The notes beneath the pieces were generated by a model. That model searched no databases. It saw only the letters and a program-made list of their open reading frames with translations, and had not been told where the DNA came from. This document shows, piece after piece, positions 49,930 through 58,533 of a DNA stretch of 64,000 nt. The stretch comes from Actinomadura rayongensis (GTDB lineage: Bacteria; Actinomycetota; Actinomycetes; Streptosporangiales; Streptosporangiaceae). The position numbers and the translations under genes were made by a program. Every line of letters begins with the position of its first letter. The first letter of the stretch is position 1. Location: positions 124,001-188,000 of the forward strand of contig NZ_WUTW01000001.1 in assembly GCF_009831215.1 (NCBI RefSeq). Reading direction: 5' to 3'.

Positions 49930-52431
49930 TCATCGGGCCTCCCCGATGATCTCCAGGAAGGCATCCTCCAGGCGGCGGCCCGTGCCGGTCAGCTCGGCGA
50001 CCGGGCCCGCCGCGACCCGGCGGCCCGCCGTCATGACGACCGCGTGCGTGCACGTCTGCTCGACCTCGGCCAGCAGGTGGCTCGACACGATCACCGTGCG
50101 GCCCGCCGCCGCGTAGCGCTGGAGCACCTCGCGCATCTCGCGGATCTGCGGCGGGTCCAGGCCGTTGGTCGGCTCGTCCAGGACGAGCAGGTCCGGCAGG
50201 CCCAGCATCGCCTGCGCGATGGCCAGCCGCTGCCGCATCCCCTGCGAGTAGGTGCGGACGGCCCGGTCCAGCGCGGGGCCGAGGCCGGCGATTTCTAGCG
50301 CCTCGTCCAGGTGCGCGTCGGAGGCCGGACGGCCCGTCGCGCGCCAGTACAGGTCCAGGTTGTCGCGGCCGGTCAGGTGCGGCAGGAAGCCCGGCCCCTC
50401 CACGAACGAGCCCAGCCGCGACAGCACCGGCGCGCCCGGCGCCACGCGGTGGCCGAAGATCCGGATCTCGCCCGCGTCGGGACGGATCAGGCCCATCAGC
50501 ATCCGCAGGCTCGTCGTCTTCCCCGCGCCGTTCGGGCCGAGCAGCCCGAGGACCTGGCCCTTCTCGACGCGGAAGGACAGGTCCGCGACGGCCAGGTGCC
50601 CGTTCTTGTACGCCTTGGTGAGCCCGGTGATCTCCAGCGGGACGTCCGCCAGCGCCGGGTCGAACGACGCGCGGCGCCGCACCCGGCCCGTCAGCAGCAC
50701 CCCGGCGGCGAGGACGGCCGCCGCGCCGGGCAGCACCCACACCCACGCAGGGACGCCGGGCGCCGGGGCGCGCAGCGCGGGCACGGTCGGGACGGTCAGC
50801 GGCGACACCGCCGCCACCTCGTACGCGGCGGGCGCGGACGGCGTCGCGAAGCCCATGTCGGTCGTCGCGATCACCACGCGCAGCCGGTGCCCCCGCTCGA
50901 ACGGGTGGTCCATCGCGGGCAGCGTCACGGTCGCCTCGCGGGCCCCGTCGCCGCCCGGCACCCGGAAGGGCGCCGCGATCCGCCAGGCCGGGGACGCCGC
51001 CCCGGACGGCGCGACGTCGTAGAGCTTGGCGAACAGCGGGGCGTCGCGCGGCCCGGTCACCCGCAGCCGGACGGTCGCGGACCCGGTGATCCGCACCGGC
51101 GACGGCAGCGGGGCGGTGTCGAACGTCGCGGTCTGCCCCGGCATGTCCACCGGGAGGCGGCCCGACAGCGCGCCGCCGCCGAGGCCGTCCAGCGCGCCGA
51201 GCGCCCCGAGGCCGGGCAGCGCGGAGATCGACGCGGGGGAGCCGCCCGCCGGGTTCCGGATCGTCTGGACGCGCCCGGCCAGCGGCAGCGTGCGCGGCGC
51301 GGCGCGCAGGCCCGGGTAGCGGGACGCGGACGCGGCCTCCACGACGGTCCGCGCGGTGGACGAGTCGATCCCGCCCGTCCGCGTGACCGTGAACCCGTCC
51401 GTATGACCGGAGCCGCCGCGCAGCCAGTGGTCGAAGAAGTCCCGGACGCCGCCTTCGACCCAGGAGGTCTCCGGGTCGCCGCCGTCGTGCCCGCCGAGGT
51501 ACCAGAGCACCGACACGGGAGCGCCGGTCGCGGCGATCTGGCGGGCGTTGGCGTCGGCCTGGTCGAGCGGGAACAGCGAGTCGGTCTGGCCCTGGACGAG
51601 CAGCGTCGGCACCCGGATCCGCCCCGGATAGGCCGCCGGGCTCGACCGGCGCAGCGTCGCGACCACCTCCGGATCGGCCCGCCCCGACTCGGCCGCCTTC
51701 TGGTACTGCGCGCACAGCGACGGCAGGAACCGCCCGCACGCGCCGCCCCCGGCGCCGCTGGTGAAGAACAGCCCGGCCCACATCTTCTTGAAGACTCCGG
51801 CGGACGCGTCCCCGCCCGCCGCGAAGTCCGGGAACAGCGCGCCCGCGAGGTCGTTCCAGGTGATGCGCGGCGCGAGGGCGTCCACGCGCGGGTCGAACGC
51901 GGCGGTGAGCAGCGCGATCGCCCCGCCGTAGGACTCGCCGGTCATCCCGACGCGCGGGTCGCCGGGACGGTCGAGCCGCACCTCGGGCCGGGCGGCGAGC
52001 CAGTCGATGAGCCGCCGCGCGTCCTTGACCTCGTAGTCCGGCGAGTTCAGCGCGATCTCGCCGGTGGACGCGCCGAACCCGCGCGCCGACCAGGTCAGCA
52101 CCGCGTACCCGGCGCGGGCGAGCCGTTCGGCCTCGCCGCGCACGTCGTCCTTGGTGCCGCCGAACCCGTGGCCGAGCAGCACGGCGGGGAACCGGCCGCG
52201 CCGCGCGGGCGTGTAGAAGGTCGCGTCGAGCGTGACGCGCTGGTCGTCGCGCGGCCCGTCCACGACCGCGATGCGCTGCGCGAGCCGCCGGACCGGCGGG
52301 TCCCCGCCCGCCGCGCCGAACGCCAGCCCGGACGCCGCGAGCAGCACGGCGACGGCGGCGAGCGCGCCCCATCGCGTCGCCCGCCCGGCCTGCCGCCATC
52401 GCGTCCGCACGACGCGCGCCCCGAAGCTCAT
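49930..52431 (-). CDS. Fusion of an exported S15-type hydrolase and an ABC ATPase
   Basis: An 833-residue protein. A membrane segment (residues about 20-42) leads to an alpha/beta hydrolase of the X-Pro dipeptidyl-peptidase/S15 type: H-G-F-G-G-T-K, nucleophile elbow G-E-S-Y-G-G, acid in G-Q-T-D-S-L-F-P, His in G-G-H-D-G-G. A jelly-roll C-terminal domain follows to about residue 580. A second membrane segment (about 590-612) enters a complete ABC ATPase: Walker A G-P-N-G-A-G-K-T-T, signature Y-S-Q-G-M-R-Q-R, Walker B L-L-V-L-D-E-P-T-N-G-L-D, H-loop S-S-H-L-L. The topology puts the hydrolase outside and the ATPase inside. It precedes its permease. Confidence 0.9.
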   Translation of the reverse strand: MSFGARVVRTRWRQAGRATRWGALAAVAVLLAASGLAFGAAGGDPPVRRLAQRIAVVDGPRDDQRVTLDATFYTPARRGRFPAVLLGHGFGGTKDDVRGEAERLARAGYAVLTWSARGFGASTGEIALNSPDYEVKDARRLIDWLAARPEVRLDRPGDPRVGMTGESYGGAIALLTAAFDPRVDALAPRITWNDLAGALFPDFAAGGDASAGVFKKMWAGLFFTSGAGGGACGRFLPSLCAQYQKAAESGRADPEVVATLRRSSPAAYPGRIRVPTLLVQGQTDSLFPLDQADANARQIAATGAPVSVLWYLGGHDGGDPETSWVEGGVRDFFDHWLRGGSGHTDGFTVTRTGGIDSSTARTVVEAASASRYPGLRAAPRTLPLAGRVQTIRNPAGGSPASISALPGLGALGALDGLGGGALSGRLPVDMPGQTATFDTAPLPSPVRITGSATVRLRVTGPRDAPLFAKLYDVAPSGAASPAWRIAAPFRVPGGDGAREATVTLPAMDHPFERGHRLRVVIATTDMGFATPSAPAAYEVAAVSPLTVPTVPALRAPAPGVPAWVWVLPGAAAVLAAGVLLTGRVRRRASFDPALADVPLEITGLTKAYKNGHLAVADLSFRVEKGQVLGLLGPNGAGKTTSLRMLMGLIRPDAGEIRIFGHRVAPGAPVLSRLGSFVEGPGFLPHLTGRDNLDLYWRATGRPASDAHLDEALEIAGLGPALDRAVRTYSQGMRQRLAIAQAMLGLPDLLVLDEPTNGLDPPQIREMREVLQRYAAAGRTVIVSSHLLAEVEQTCTHAVVMTAGRRVAAGPVAELTGTGRRLEDAFLEIIGEAR

Positions 52432-52587
52432 GGACAGCAGACTAGGCGCGCCGCAGCTCCGCCCCCATCGGCCTCCGGTCGGGACTTCGCTTGCGACCGG
52501 AACGGTAGGCCGGGCGCCGATGTACGACGCACGGCTGACCTCGGAAGCGACGAAAGGAGGACCCGGCGCCCGGTTCGTCCCAGGCCG

Positions 52588-53166
52588 TCAGAAAAGCGCG
52601 GCGGTGAACATCGCGGTGAGCCGCCGGGTCAGATCCGCCGGGTCGTCCTGGAGCGCGTCGAGGCCGATGAGCCGCCGCGCCGGCGCCCCGCCCATGATGA
52701 GGACGGCCGCCAGCGTCGCCCGCGCCCGCGCGTCCGGCCCGGAGAGCTGCGCGGCGAGCGGTTCGATCACCCGCTCGGTCAGGTACCCGCTCAGAACGCG
52801 CTGGACCTCCGGGTCGCCGATCGAGCGGTCCACGATGCGCGGGAAGCGCGACTGCGGACGGCTGCGCGTCTGCCGGACGACGTGCTCGGCCAGCCGGCGC
52901 GGCAGCCCGGCGGGGTCGCCCGCGATGGCCTGGGGGAGCGTCGACTCGTCCGCGATGACCTCGGCGAACAGCTGCGCCTTGGTGCCGAAGTACCGGTTGA
53001 CGAGCGCGGGGTTGGCGTCCGCCGCCGCGCCGATCATCCGCAGGGTCACCGTGTCATAGCCCTGCGTCCCGAAAAGGTCGCGCGCGGCGTCGAGGATCCG
53101 GCGGCGCGTGGCCTCCCGGTCCCGGCGCGGACGCGGCGGATTCGCCTGGTCGACGGTGCGTGTCAC
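52588..53166 (-). CDS. TetR-family transcriptional regulator
   Basis: A 192-residue TetR protein. The DNA-binding domain is R-R-R-I-L-D-A-A-R-D-L-F-G-T-Q-G-Y-D-T-V-T-L-R-M-I-G-A-A-A-D-A-N-P-A-L-V-N-R-Y-F-G-T-K (residues about 20-62). The C-terminal domain is the ligand-binding type of exporter repressors. GTG 53166 follows GGGGAG; an upstream ATG near 53214 is possible. It is divergent from the DHA2 exporter. Confidence 0.9.
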   Translation of the reverse strand: MTRTVDQANPPRPRRDREATRRRILDAARDLFGTQGYDTVTLRMIGAAADANPALVNRYFGTKAQLFAEVIADESTLPQAIAGDPAGLPRRLAEHVVRQTRSRPQSRFPRIVDRSIGDPEVQRVLSGYLTERVIEPLAAQLSGPDARARATLAAVLIMGGAPARRLIGLDALQDDPADLTRRLTAMFTAALF

Positions 53167-53185
53167 GTGACGATTATCTCCCCGC

Positions 53186-53218
53186 TTGCAAGTAAACAAC
53201 CGACTACATAACATATGT
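53186..53218 (+). promoter_or_regulatory. Promoter of the DHA2 exporter, probable TetR operator
   Basis: TTGCAA (53186-53191), 17 bases, TAACAT (53209-53214), 38 bases before the GTG at 53252. The palindrome ACATATGT (53211-53218) overlaps the -10, and the spacer contains GTA-N10-TAC. The region also covers the start of the TetR gene, so it is a likely operator. Confidence 0.55.
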
Positions 53219-53251
53219 GCAGAACGCAGATAACTGAGCGGGGGACAACGC

Positions 53252-55588
53252 GTGACGCAGCTGGACACCGAGCGGCCGACGGCACCGGACGCCGCGCCGG
53301 AGTACTCGCACCGCCGCGTCCTGGAGATCCTCTCCGGGCTGATGATGGCGATGCTGACCGCGATGATCTCGACGTCCGTCGTCGGCACGGCCCTGCCGAC
53401 GATCGTCGGCGACCTCGGCGGGCAGGACCAGCTCGCCCTGGTGGCCAGCGCGTCGCTGCTGACCATGACGGCGTCCACGCCGCTGTGGGGCAAGCTCTCC
53501 GACATCTTCGGACGCAAGCTGACGTTCCAGACGGCCCTGGTGATCTTCGTCGTCGCGTCCGTCTGCGCCGGGCTCGCGCAGAACATCGGCGAGCTGATCG
53601 GCGCCCGCGCCGTCCAGGGCCTCGGCGTCGGCGGCCTGACCGCCCTCGCGCAGGTCATCCTCGGCGACGTCGTCCCGCCCCGCCAGCGCGGCCGGTACGC
53701 CGGGTACATGGGCGCGGTGTTCGGCGTCTCGACCGTCGCAGGGCCGCTGCTCGGCGGGTTCATCGTGGACGCCGACGGCCTCGGCTGGCGCTGGTGCTTC
53801 TACGTCTGCGTGCCGCTCGCGGTCGTCGCGTTCCTCGTCATCCAGCGCGTGCTGAAGCTGCCGAAGGTCCGCCGCGACACCCGCGTGGACGTCCTCGGCG
53901 CGTTCACCATCACCGGCGGCGCGGCGCTGCTCGTGCTCGTCCTGTCCCTCGGCGGCGACCAGTTCGCCTGGCGGTCGGCCTGGACGTACGGGCTGCTCGG
54001 CGGCGCGGCCGTCCTCGCGGTCCTCGCGGTGGTCGCCGAGCGCGTCGCCCGCGACCCGATCCTGCCGCCGCGCCTGTTCCGCAACCGGACGTTCGTGCTG
54101 GCCTCGATCGCGTCCCTGGCCGTCGGGTCCGCGATGTTCGGCGCGATGATCTACCTGCCGCAGTACTTCCAGATCGTCAAGGGCATGAGCCCGACCAAGT
54201 CCGGGCTGATGACGCTGCCGATGGTGCTCGGGATGTTCGTCACGTCCACCTTCTCCGGGCAGATCGTGACGCGCCTCGGCCGGTGGAAGGCGTTCCCCGT
54301 CGTCGGGCTCGTGTTCGTCGCCGGGGCGATGTTCCTGCTGTCGCGGCTGCACGTCGGTACCAGCAAGGTCGTCATCGGCGCGGACGTGGCGCTGCTCGGC
54401 GCGGGCCTCGGCCTGACGCTCCAGATCCTCATCCTCGCCGCGCAGAACGCCGCCGGGCTCAAGGATCTGGCCGCCACGACGTCCGGCGTCTCCTTCTTCC
54501 GCAACCTCGGCGGCTCGATGGGCGTCGCGGCGTTCGGCGCGATCCTCAACAACCGGCTCCGCGACGAGCTGGCCGACGGCCTGCGCTCCCTGCACATCGC
54601 CCCGCCGTCCGGCGGCACCAGCCTGGGCTCGCCCGCCGCGATCCGCCACCTGCCCGAACCGTTCCACGGGCTCGTCGTCCACTCGTTCACCGACGCGCTG
54701 GAGACGGTGTTCCTCGTCGGCGTACCGATCGTGCTCGTCGGGTTCCTCGCCGTCGTCGGGCTGAAGGAACTGCCGCTGCGCGGCGCCGCGAAGCAGGCCC
54801 CCACGCCGCAGCCCGCCGTGCCGCCGGACGGCGCGCCCATCGCCGGGACGGTCCAGAGCGCGGACGGAACGCCCATCCCGGACGTCGCGCTCACCCTCAT
54901 CGACATCGGTGGACGCCAGCTCGGCCGCGCCGTCACCGGACCGGACGGCGCCTACTCCCTGCCCACCCCCGCCCCCGGCACCTACGTGCTGATCGCCGCG
55001 ACGCCCGGGCACGAACCGCAGGCCGCGACCCTGGCCGTCGGCGACCGCCCGGTCGTGTTCGACCTCCTGCTCGCGGGCGGCGGCGGCCTCGCCGGAACCG
55101 TCCGGGGCCGTGACGGAACCCCCGTCCCGGACGCGACCGTCGTCATCACCGACGCGCGCGGCGAGGTCGTCGGCACCGCCCGCACCGGCCCGGACGGCGG
55201 CTACGCCTGCGCGGACCTCGCCGCCGGCGCCTACACCCTCGCCGTCAGCGCCGACGGGCACCGGCCCGTCGCGCTCCCCGTCGAGGTGCGCGGCGACGGC
55301 CGGACCCGCCGCGACGTCGACCTGCCCGACGGCGCGCACCTGCGCGGCACCGTGCGCGGCCCGTCCGGCGCGCCGCTCGCCGACGCCGGCGTGACCCTGC
55401 TGGACGGCGCCGGGAACGTCGTCGCCCGCGCCCGCACCGGCCCCGACGGCGCGTACGCGTTCACCGACCTCACCGGCGGCCAGTACACCGTGATCGCCGC
55501 GGGCTACCCGCCGGTCGCGACCGCGCTGACCCTGGACGGCGCCGGAGTCGACGCGCACGACGTCCGCCTCGCCCACCCGGAGGATTGA
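53252..55588 (+). CDS. DHA2-family MFS exporter with C-terminal carboxypeptidase-regulatory-like repeats
   Basis: A 778-residue protein. Residues 1-510 are a 14-helix drug:H+ antiporter of the EmrB/QacA type (motif C region and L-S-D-I-F-G-R-K-L-T-F in the 2-3 loop). From about residue 525 three tandem carboxypeptidase regulatory-like (CnaB-like) domains follow. Each has the pattern G-T-V-x-x-x-x-G-x-P-x-P/A-D-A-x-V-x-x-x-D, then T-G-P-D-G-x-Y. The last helix ends near residue 510, so this tail lies on one face of the membrane, probably the cytoplasmic side with 14 helices. GTG 53252 follows GCGGGGG. The YceI protein downstream has a fourth such domain. Confidence 0.9.
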   Translation: MTQLDTERPTAPDAAPEYSHRRVLEILSGLMMAMLTAMISTSVVGTALPTIVGDLGGQDQLALVASASLLTMTASTPLWGKLSDIFGRKLTFQTALVIFVVASVCAGLAQNIGELIGARAVQGLGVGGLTALAQVILGDVVPPRQRGRYAGYMGAVFGVSTVAGPLLGGFIVDADGLGWRWCFYVCVPLAVVAFLVIQRVLKLPKVRRDTRVDVLGAFTITGGAALLVLVLSLGGDQFAWRSAWTYGLLGGAAVLAVLAVVAERVARDPILPPRLFRNRTFVLASIASLAVGSAMFGAMIYLPQYFQIVKGMSPTKSGLMTLPMVLGMFVTSTFSGQIVTRLGRWKAFPVVGLVFVAGAMFLLSRLHVGTSKVVIGADVALLGAGLGLTLQILILAAQNAAGLKDLAATTSGVSFFRNLGGSMGVAAFGAILNNRLRDELADGLRSLHIAPPSGGTSLGSPAAIRHLPEPFHGLVVHSFTDALETVFLVGVPIVLVGFLAVVGLKELPLRGAAKQAPTPQPAVPPDGAPIAGTVQSADGTPIPDVALTLIDIGGRQLGRAVTGPDGAYSLPTPAPGTYVLIAATPGHEPQAATLAVGDRPVVFDLLLAGGGGLAGTVRGRDGTPVPDATVVITDARGEVVGTARTGPDGGYACADLAAGAYTLAVSADGHRPVALPVEVRGDGRTRRDVDLPDGAHLRGTVRGPSGAPLADAGVTLLDGAGNVVARARTGPDGAYAFTDLTGGQYTVIAAGYPPVATALTLDGAGVDAHDVRLAHPED

Positions 55589-55590
55589 GC

Positions 55591-56391
55591 ATGGACGCCG
55601 AACTCCGCGCGGCCGTCCGCACCCGCGACGGCTGGCCCGTGCCGCACGCCGTCCTGACCCTCACCGACCGCGCCGGACGCCAGGCCGCCCGCGTCCGCGC
55701 CACCGCCGACGGCGACGCGGCCGTCCCCGCCCCGCCCGGCGGGACCTACACCGCGATCGTCACCGCCCCCGGCCACGCGCCCGCCGCCCGCACCGTGATC
55801 GTCACCGCGTCCGGCGCCGACCTCGGGACGATCACGCTCGCCCGCGCGGGCGCCGACCTCCCCGCCCCCGGCGCCTGGACGATCGACCCCGACCACTCGA
55901 CCGTCGCCGCCGTCGCCCGCCATCTCGGCCTGTCCAGCGTCCGCGGACGGTTCGGGACGTTCGCCGGACGCGTCGAGATCACCGACCCCGTCGAGCACTC
56001 CACCGTCCGCGCCCGCATCGAGGCGGCGAGCATCGACACCGGCACCAAGCTCCGCGACGACCACCTGCGCTCCGCCGACTTCCTCAACGTCGCCGAGCAC
56101 CCGTACATCGACTACACGGGCGACGGCCTGACCCCCGCCGGAACCGACCGCTGGACCGTCCGCGGACGGCTCACGCTCAACGGCGTCACCCGCCCGGCCG
56201 ACCTGGACCTCGCCTACCTCGGCGCCGGACCCGACCCGTGGGGCGGCGTCCGGGCCGCGTTCCGCGCCACGACCACGCTGCGCCGCGCCGACTACGGCAT
56301 CCGCTACAACCAGATCCTGGAGGCGGGCATCGCGGCCGTCGGCGAAAGCCTCAAGGTCGAGCTGGAGATCCAGGCCGTCCGGGACAGCTGA
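55591..56391 (+). CDS. YceI-family protein with N-terminal regulatory-like domain
   Basis: A 266-residue protein. Residues 1-85 are a carboxypeptidase-regulatory-like domain (D-G-W-P-V-P-H-A-V-L-T-L-T-D, then a G-T-Y-T-A-I-V-T-A-P-G-H strand) of the type repeated in the exporter upstream. Residues 95-266 are YceI (W-T-I-D-P-D-H-S-T-V, V-R-G-R-F-G-T-F, D-H-L-R-S-A-D-F-L-N-V), a lipocalin-like isoprenoid-binding barrel. No signal peptide is seen. ATG 55591 overlaps the region just after the exporter stop, with GGAGGA upstream. Its stop abuts the stop of the convergent gene. Confidence 0.88.
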   Translation: MDAELRAAVRTRDGWPVPHAVLTLTDRAGRQAARVRATADGDAAVPAPPGGTYTAIVTAPGHAPAARTVIVTASGADLGTITLARAGADLPAPGAWTIDPDHSTVAAVARHLGLSSVRGRFGTFAGRVEITDPVEHSTVRARIEAASIDTGTKLRDDHLRSADFLNVAEHPYIDYTGDGLTPAGTDRWTVRGRLTLNGVTRPADLDLAYLGAGPDPWGGVRAAFRATTTLRRADYGIRYNQILEAGIAAVGESLKVELEIQAVRDS

Positions 56392-57138
56392 TCAACTGCC
56401 CTTCAGCTGCCGCGCCAGCAGCGCCGCCGCCGCGCGGTCCACCGGGCCCGTGATGACGACCTTGCCGCCGGTGATCGGCATGTCCACGCGCGGCGCCGTC
56501 ACCAGCTGCCCGTTGACGACGAACGCCAGATCACGGCCGACCATCCCGCGCGTCAGCCGCCCGAACGCCGTCCGGTCCGCCGAGCGCAGCGTCAGCGCGA
56601 CGTCGTACGCCTGACCCGTCCGGCCCTTCTGGACGTGCAGGTCCGACACCCGCCGGATCGTGATGCCCTGCGCGAGCCGGTAGCACGTCAGGCCCGCCGC
56701 CGACTGGCCCGTCATGCCCTGCGTCCCGGCCGGGCACTGGCCCGCCGTCGTCTGCGTCACCGGATAGATCAGCAGCGGGGACGCCAGCACGATCGGCTTG
56801 GTCTGCATCCGCGCCACGAGGATCCCGCCCGTCACCGCGACCGCCGCGATGAGCAGGACCAGCGTCACGACCATCACGAGCAGCGCCGACCGGTGCTCGC
56901 GCGCCGCCCGCTGCGCGCTCTCCCGGCTCGTCCGCGGCGGGCGCGCGCCCGCGCGGGCGCGCTTGAGGTCGGCCGCCGCGCGCTGGCGCTGCACCGACCG
57001 CTCCCGGCGCCGCGCCGCCTCGTCGGCCGGGGACGGGTCGTCCGCCGGGGGCGACGGGTCCGCGGGAAGGGACCGTTCCGGCGCGGGAGCCGCCTTCGGC
57101 GTGCCCACCCGCCTGCTCCGCCGCGAACCGACCCGCAT
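56392..57138 (-). CDS. Membrane protein with stand-alone SecDF P1-head domain
   Basis: A 248-residue protein. Residues 1-85 are charged and disordered, residues about 88-112 are one membrane segment, and the exported part ends with a domain like the SecD P1 head: A-F-G-R-L-T-R-G-M-V-G-R-D-L-A-F-V-V-N-G-Q-L-V-T-A-P, then P-I-T-G-G-K-V-V-I-T-G-P-V-D. In SecD this domain contacts translocating protein. Here it lacks the twelve-helix channel. ATG 57138 follows GGAGG. Its TCA stop directly abuts the TGA of the convergent YceI gene. Confidence 0.75.
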   Translation of the reverse strand: MRVGSRRSRRVGTPKAAPAPERSLPADPSPPADDPSPADEAARRRERSVQRQRAAADLKRARAGARPPRTSRESAQRAAREHRSALLVMVVTLVLLIAAVAVTGGILVARMQTKPIVLASPLLIYPVTQTTAGQCPAGTQGMTGQSAAGLTCYRLAQGITIRRVSDLHVQKGRTGQAYDVALTLRSADRTAFGRLTRGMVGRDLAFVVNGQLVTAPRVDMPITGGKVVITGPVDRAAAALLARQLKGS

Positions 57139-57154
57139 CATCACCTCCGTATAA

Positions 57155-57213
57155 CCCAGGGGGAGCGACCCCCCTGGAACAGCGTCGCCCAGGGGTAGCG
57201 AGCCCCCTGGAAC
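57155..57213. repeat. Two tandem 26-bp hairpin-forming repeats
   Basis: CCCAGGGG-N-AGCGA-N-CCCCCTGGAAC-type units at 57155-57180 and 57188-57213 are identical except for two bases. Each contains its own inverted repeat CCAGGGG/CCCCTGG. They lie just upstream of the SecDF-head gene. Confidence 0.7.
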
Positions 57214-57438
57214 CCCCGCCGGGCGCGCACGCGGCATCCTCGCTCGCAGAGCTCGCTGCGGTGCAGCCTGCGCGCTCGCGTTCTCCCGCGGGCTCGCAGA
57301 ACCCGCCCCGCGTGAGAACGCGTTCCCCGGCTGTCGCTCGCGGGTGTGCTACGTCACGCCTGTCCGTTTGTTCTGGGGACACAACCACACCTGGACGGCC
57401 GTCTGCAATTCTCCCAGGTGCGCGTCCGAGGCGCGAAA

Positions 57439-57465
57439 GGCTCCATCCCGGTGCGGGATGGAGCC
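57439..57465 (-). terminator. 12-bp hairpin terminator of the kor operon
   Basis: GGCTCCATCCCG (57439-57450) pairs perfectly with CGGGATGGAGCC (57454-57465) around GTG. On the minus strand it is followed by TTTCG. It starts 13 bases after the korB stop. Confidence 0.75.
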
Positions 57466-57477
57466 CTCGCGTCCGTG

Positions 57478-58533
57478 CTAGATGCGCCAGGTGTCGCCGC
57501 TGCGCAGCAACTCGGCCAGGTCGCCCGGGCCCTGCCGCTCCACGGCCTCGTCCACCTGCTCGCGGAGCAGCTCGTCGTAGGACGGACGGTCCACGTCGCG
57601 GAAGATCCCGATCGGCGTGTGCTCGAACGCCGGCGAGTCCAGCCGCGACAGGGCGAACGCCTGCGACGGGTCGGGGTGGTGCGCGTCGTGGACGGCGATC
57701 TCCGCCGGATCCACGTCGGCGGTGGCCACGACCTCGAACGACCCGGACGGCGTCCGGCGCAGCGCCTTCTGCCCCTCCGCCCCGAACACGATCGGCTGTC
57801 CGTGCTCCAGCCGCACCGTGATGTCGTCGCGGACGGCCGGGTCCTTCAGCGGGTCGAACGCGCCGTCGTTGAAGATGTTGCAGTTCTGGTAGATCTCCAC
57901 CAGCGCGGTGCCCCGGTGCTGCGCCGCCGCCCGCAGCACCGACTGGAGGTGCTTGCGGTCGGAGTCGATCGTCCGGGCGACGAACGTGCCCTCCGCGCCG
58001 ATCGCCAGCGACAGCGGGTTGAACGGCGCGTCCAGCGAGCCCATCGGCGTCGACTTGGTGATCTTGCCGGTCTCGGACGTGGGCGAGTACTGGCCCTTGG
58101 TCAGCCCGTAGATCCGGTTGTTGAACAGCAGGATCTTCAGGTTGACGTTGCGGCGCAGCGCGTGGATGAGGTGGTTGCCACCGATGGACAGCGCGTCGCC
58201 GTCCCCGGTGACGACCCACACCGACAGGTCGGGACGGGACGTCGCCAGCCCCGTCGCGATCGCCGGCGCCCGCCCGTGGATCGAGTGGAACCCATAGGTG
58301 TTCATGTAATACGGGAACCGCGACGAGCACCCGATGCCGGACACGAACGTGATGTTCTCCCGGCGCAGCCCCAGCTCGGGCAGGAACGACTGGACGGCCG
58401 CGAGGATCGCGTAATCCCCGCACCCCGGGCACCAGCGGACTTCCTGGTCGGTCTTGAAATCGCGAAGGCTCTGCTTGCCGTCGGCCTTGGGCACGAGCGA
58501 CAGCGCGCCGTTCCCGTTCAGAAGCTCAGTCAC
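57478..58533 (-). CDS. korB: 2-oxoacid:ferredoxin oxidoreductase beta subunit
   Basis: A 351-residue beta subunit of the 2-oxoglutarate ferredoxin oxidoreductase family. The cluster-binding C-P-G-C-G-D-Y is near residue 35, followed by a C-S-S-R-F motif. The thiamine diphosphate motif is G-D-G-D-A-L-S-I-G-G-N-H ending in L-F-N-N-R-I-Y-G. It converts 2-oxoglutarate and CoA to succinyl-CoA with reduction of ferredoxin. ATG 58533 overlaps the korA stop by eight bases. The lack of an extra ferredoxin domain is typical for actinobacterial KorB. Confidence 0.95.
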   Translation of the reverse strand: MTELLNGNGALSLVPKADGKQSLRDFKTDQEVRWCPGCGDYAILAAVQSFLPELGLRRENITFVSGIGCSSRFPYYMNTYGFHSIHGRAPAIATGLATSRPDLSVWVVTGDGDALSIGGNHLIHALRRNVNLKILLFNNRIYGLTKGQYSPTSETGKITKSTPMGSLDAPFNPLSLAIGAEGTFVARTIDSDRKHLQSVLRAAAQHRGTALVEIYQNCNIFNDGAFDPLKDPAVRDDITVRLEHGQPIVFGAEGQKALRRTPSGSFEVVATADVDPAEIAVHDAHHPDPSQAFALSRLDSPAFEHTPIGIFRDVDRPSYDELLREQVDEAVERQGPGDLAELLRSGDTWRI

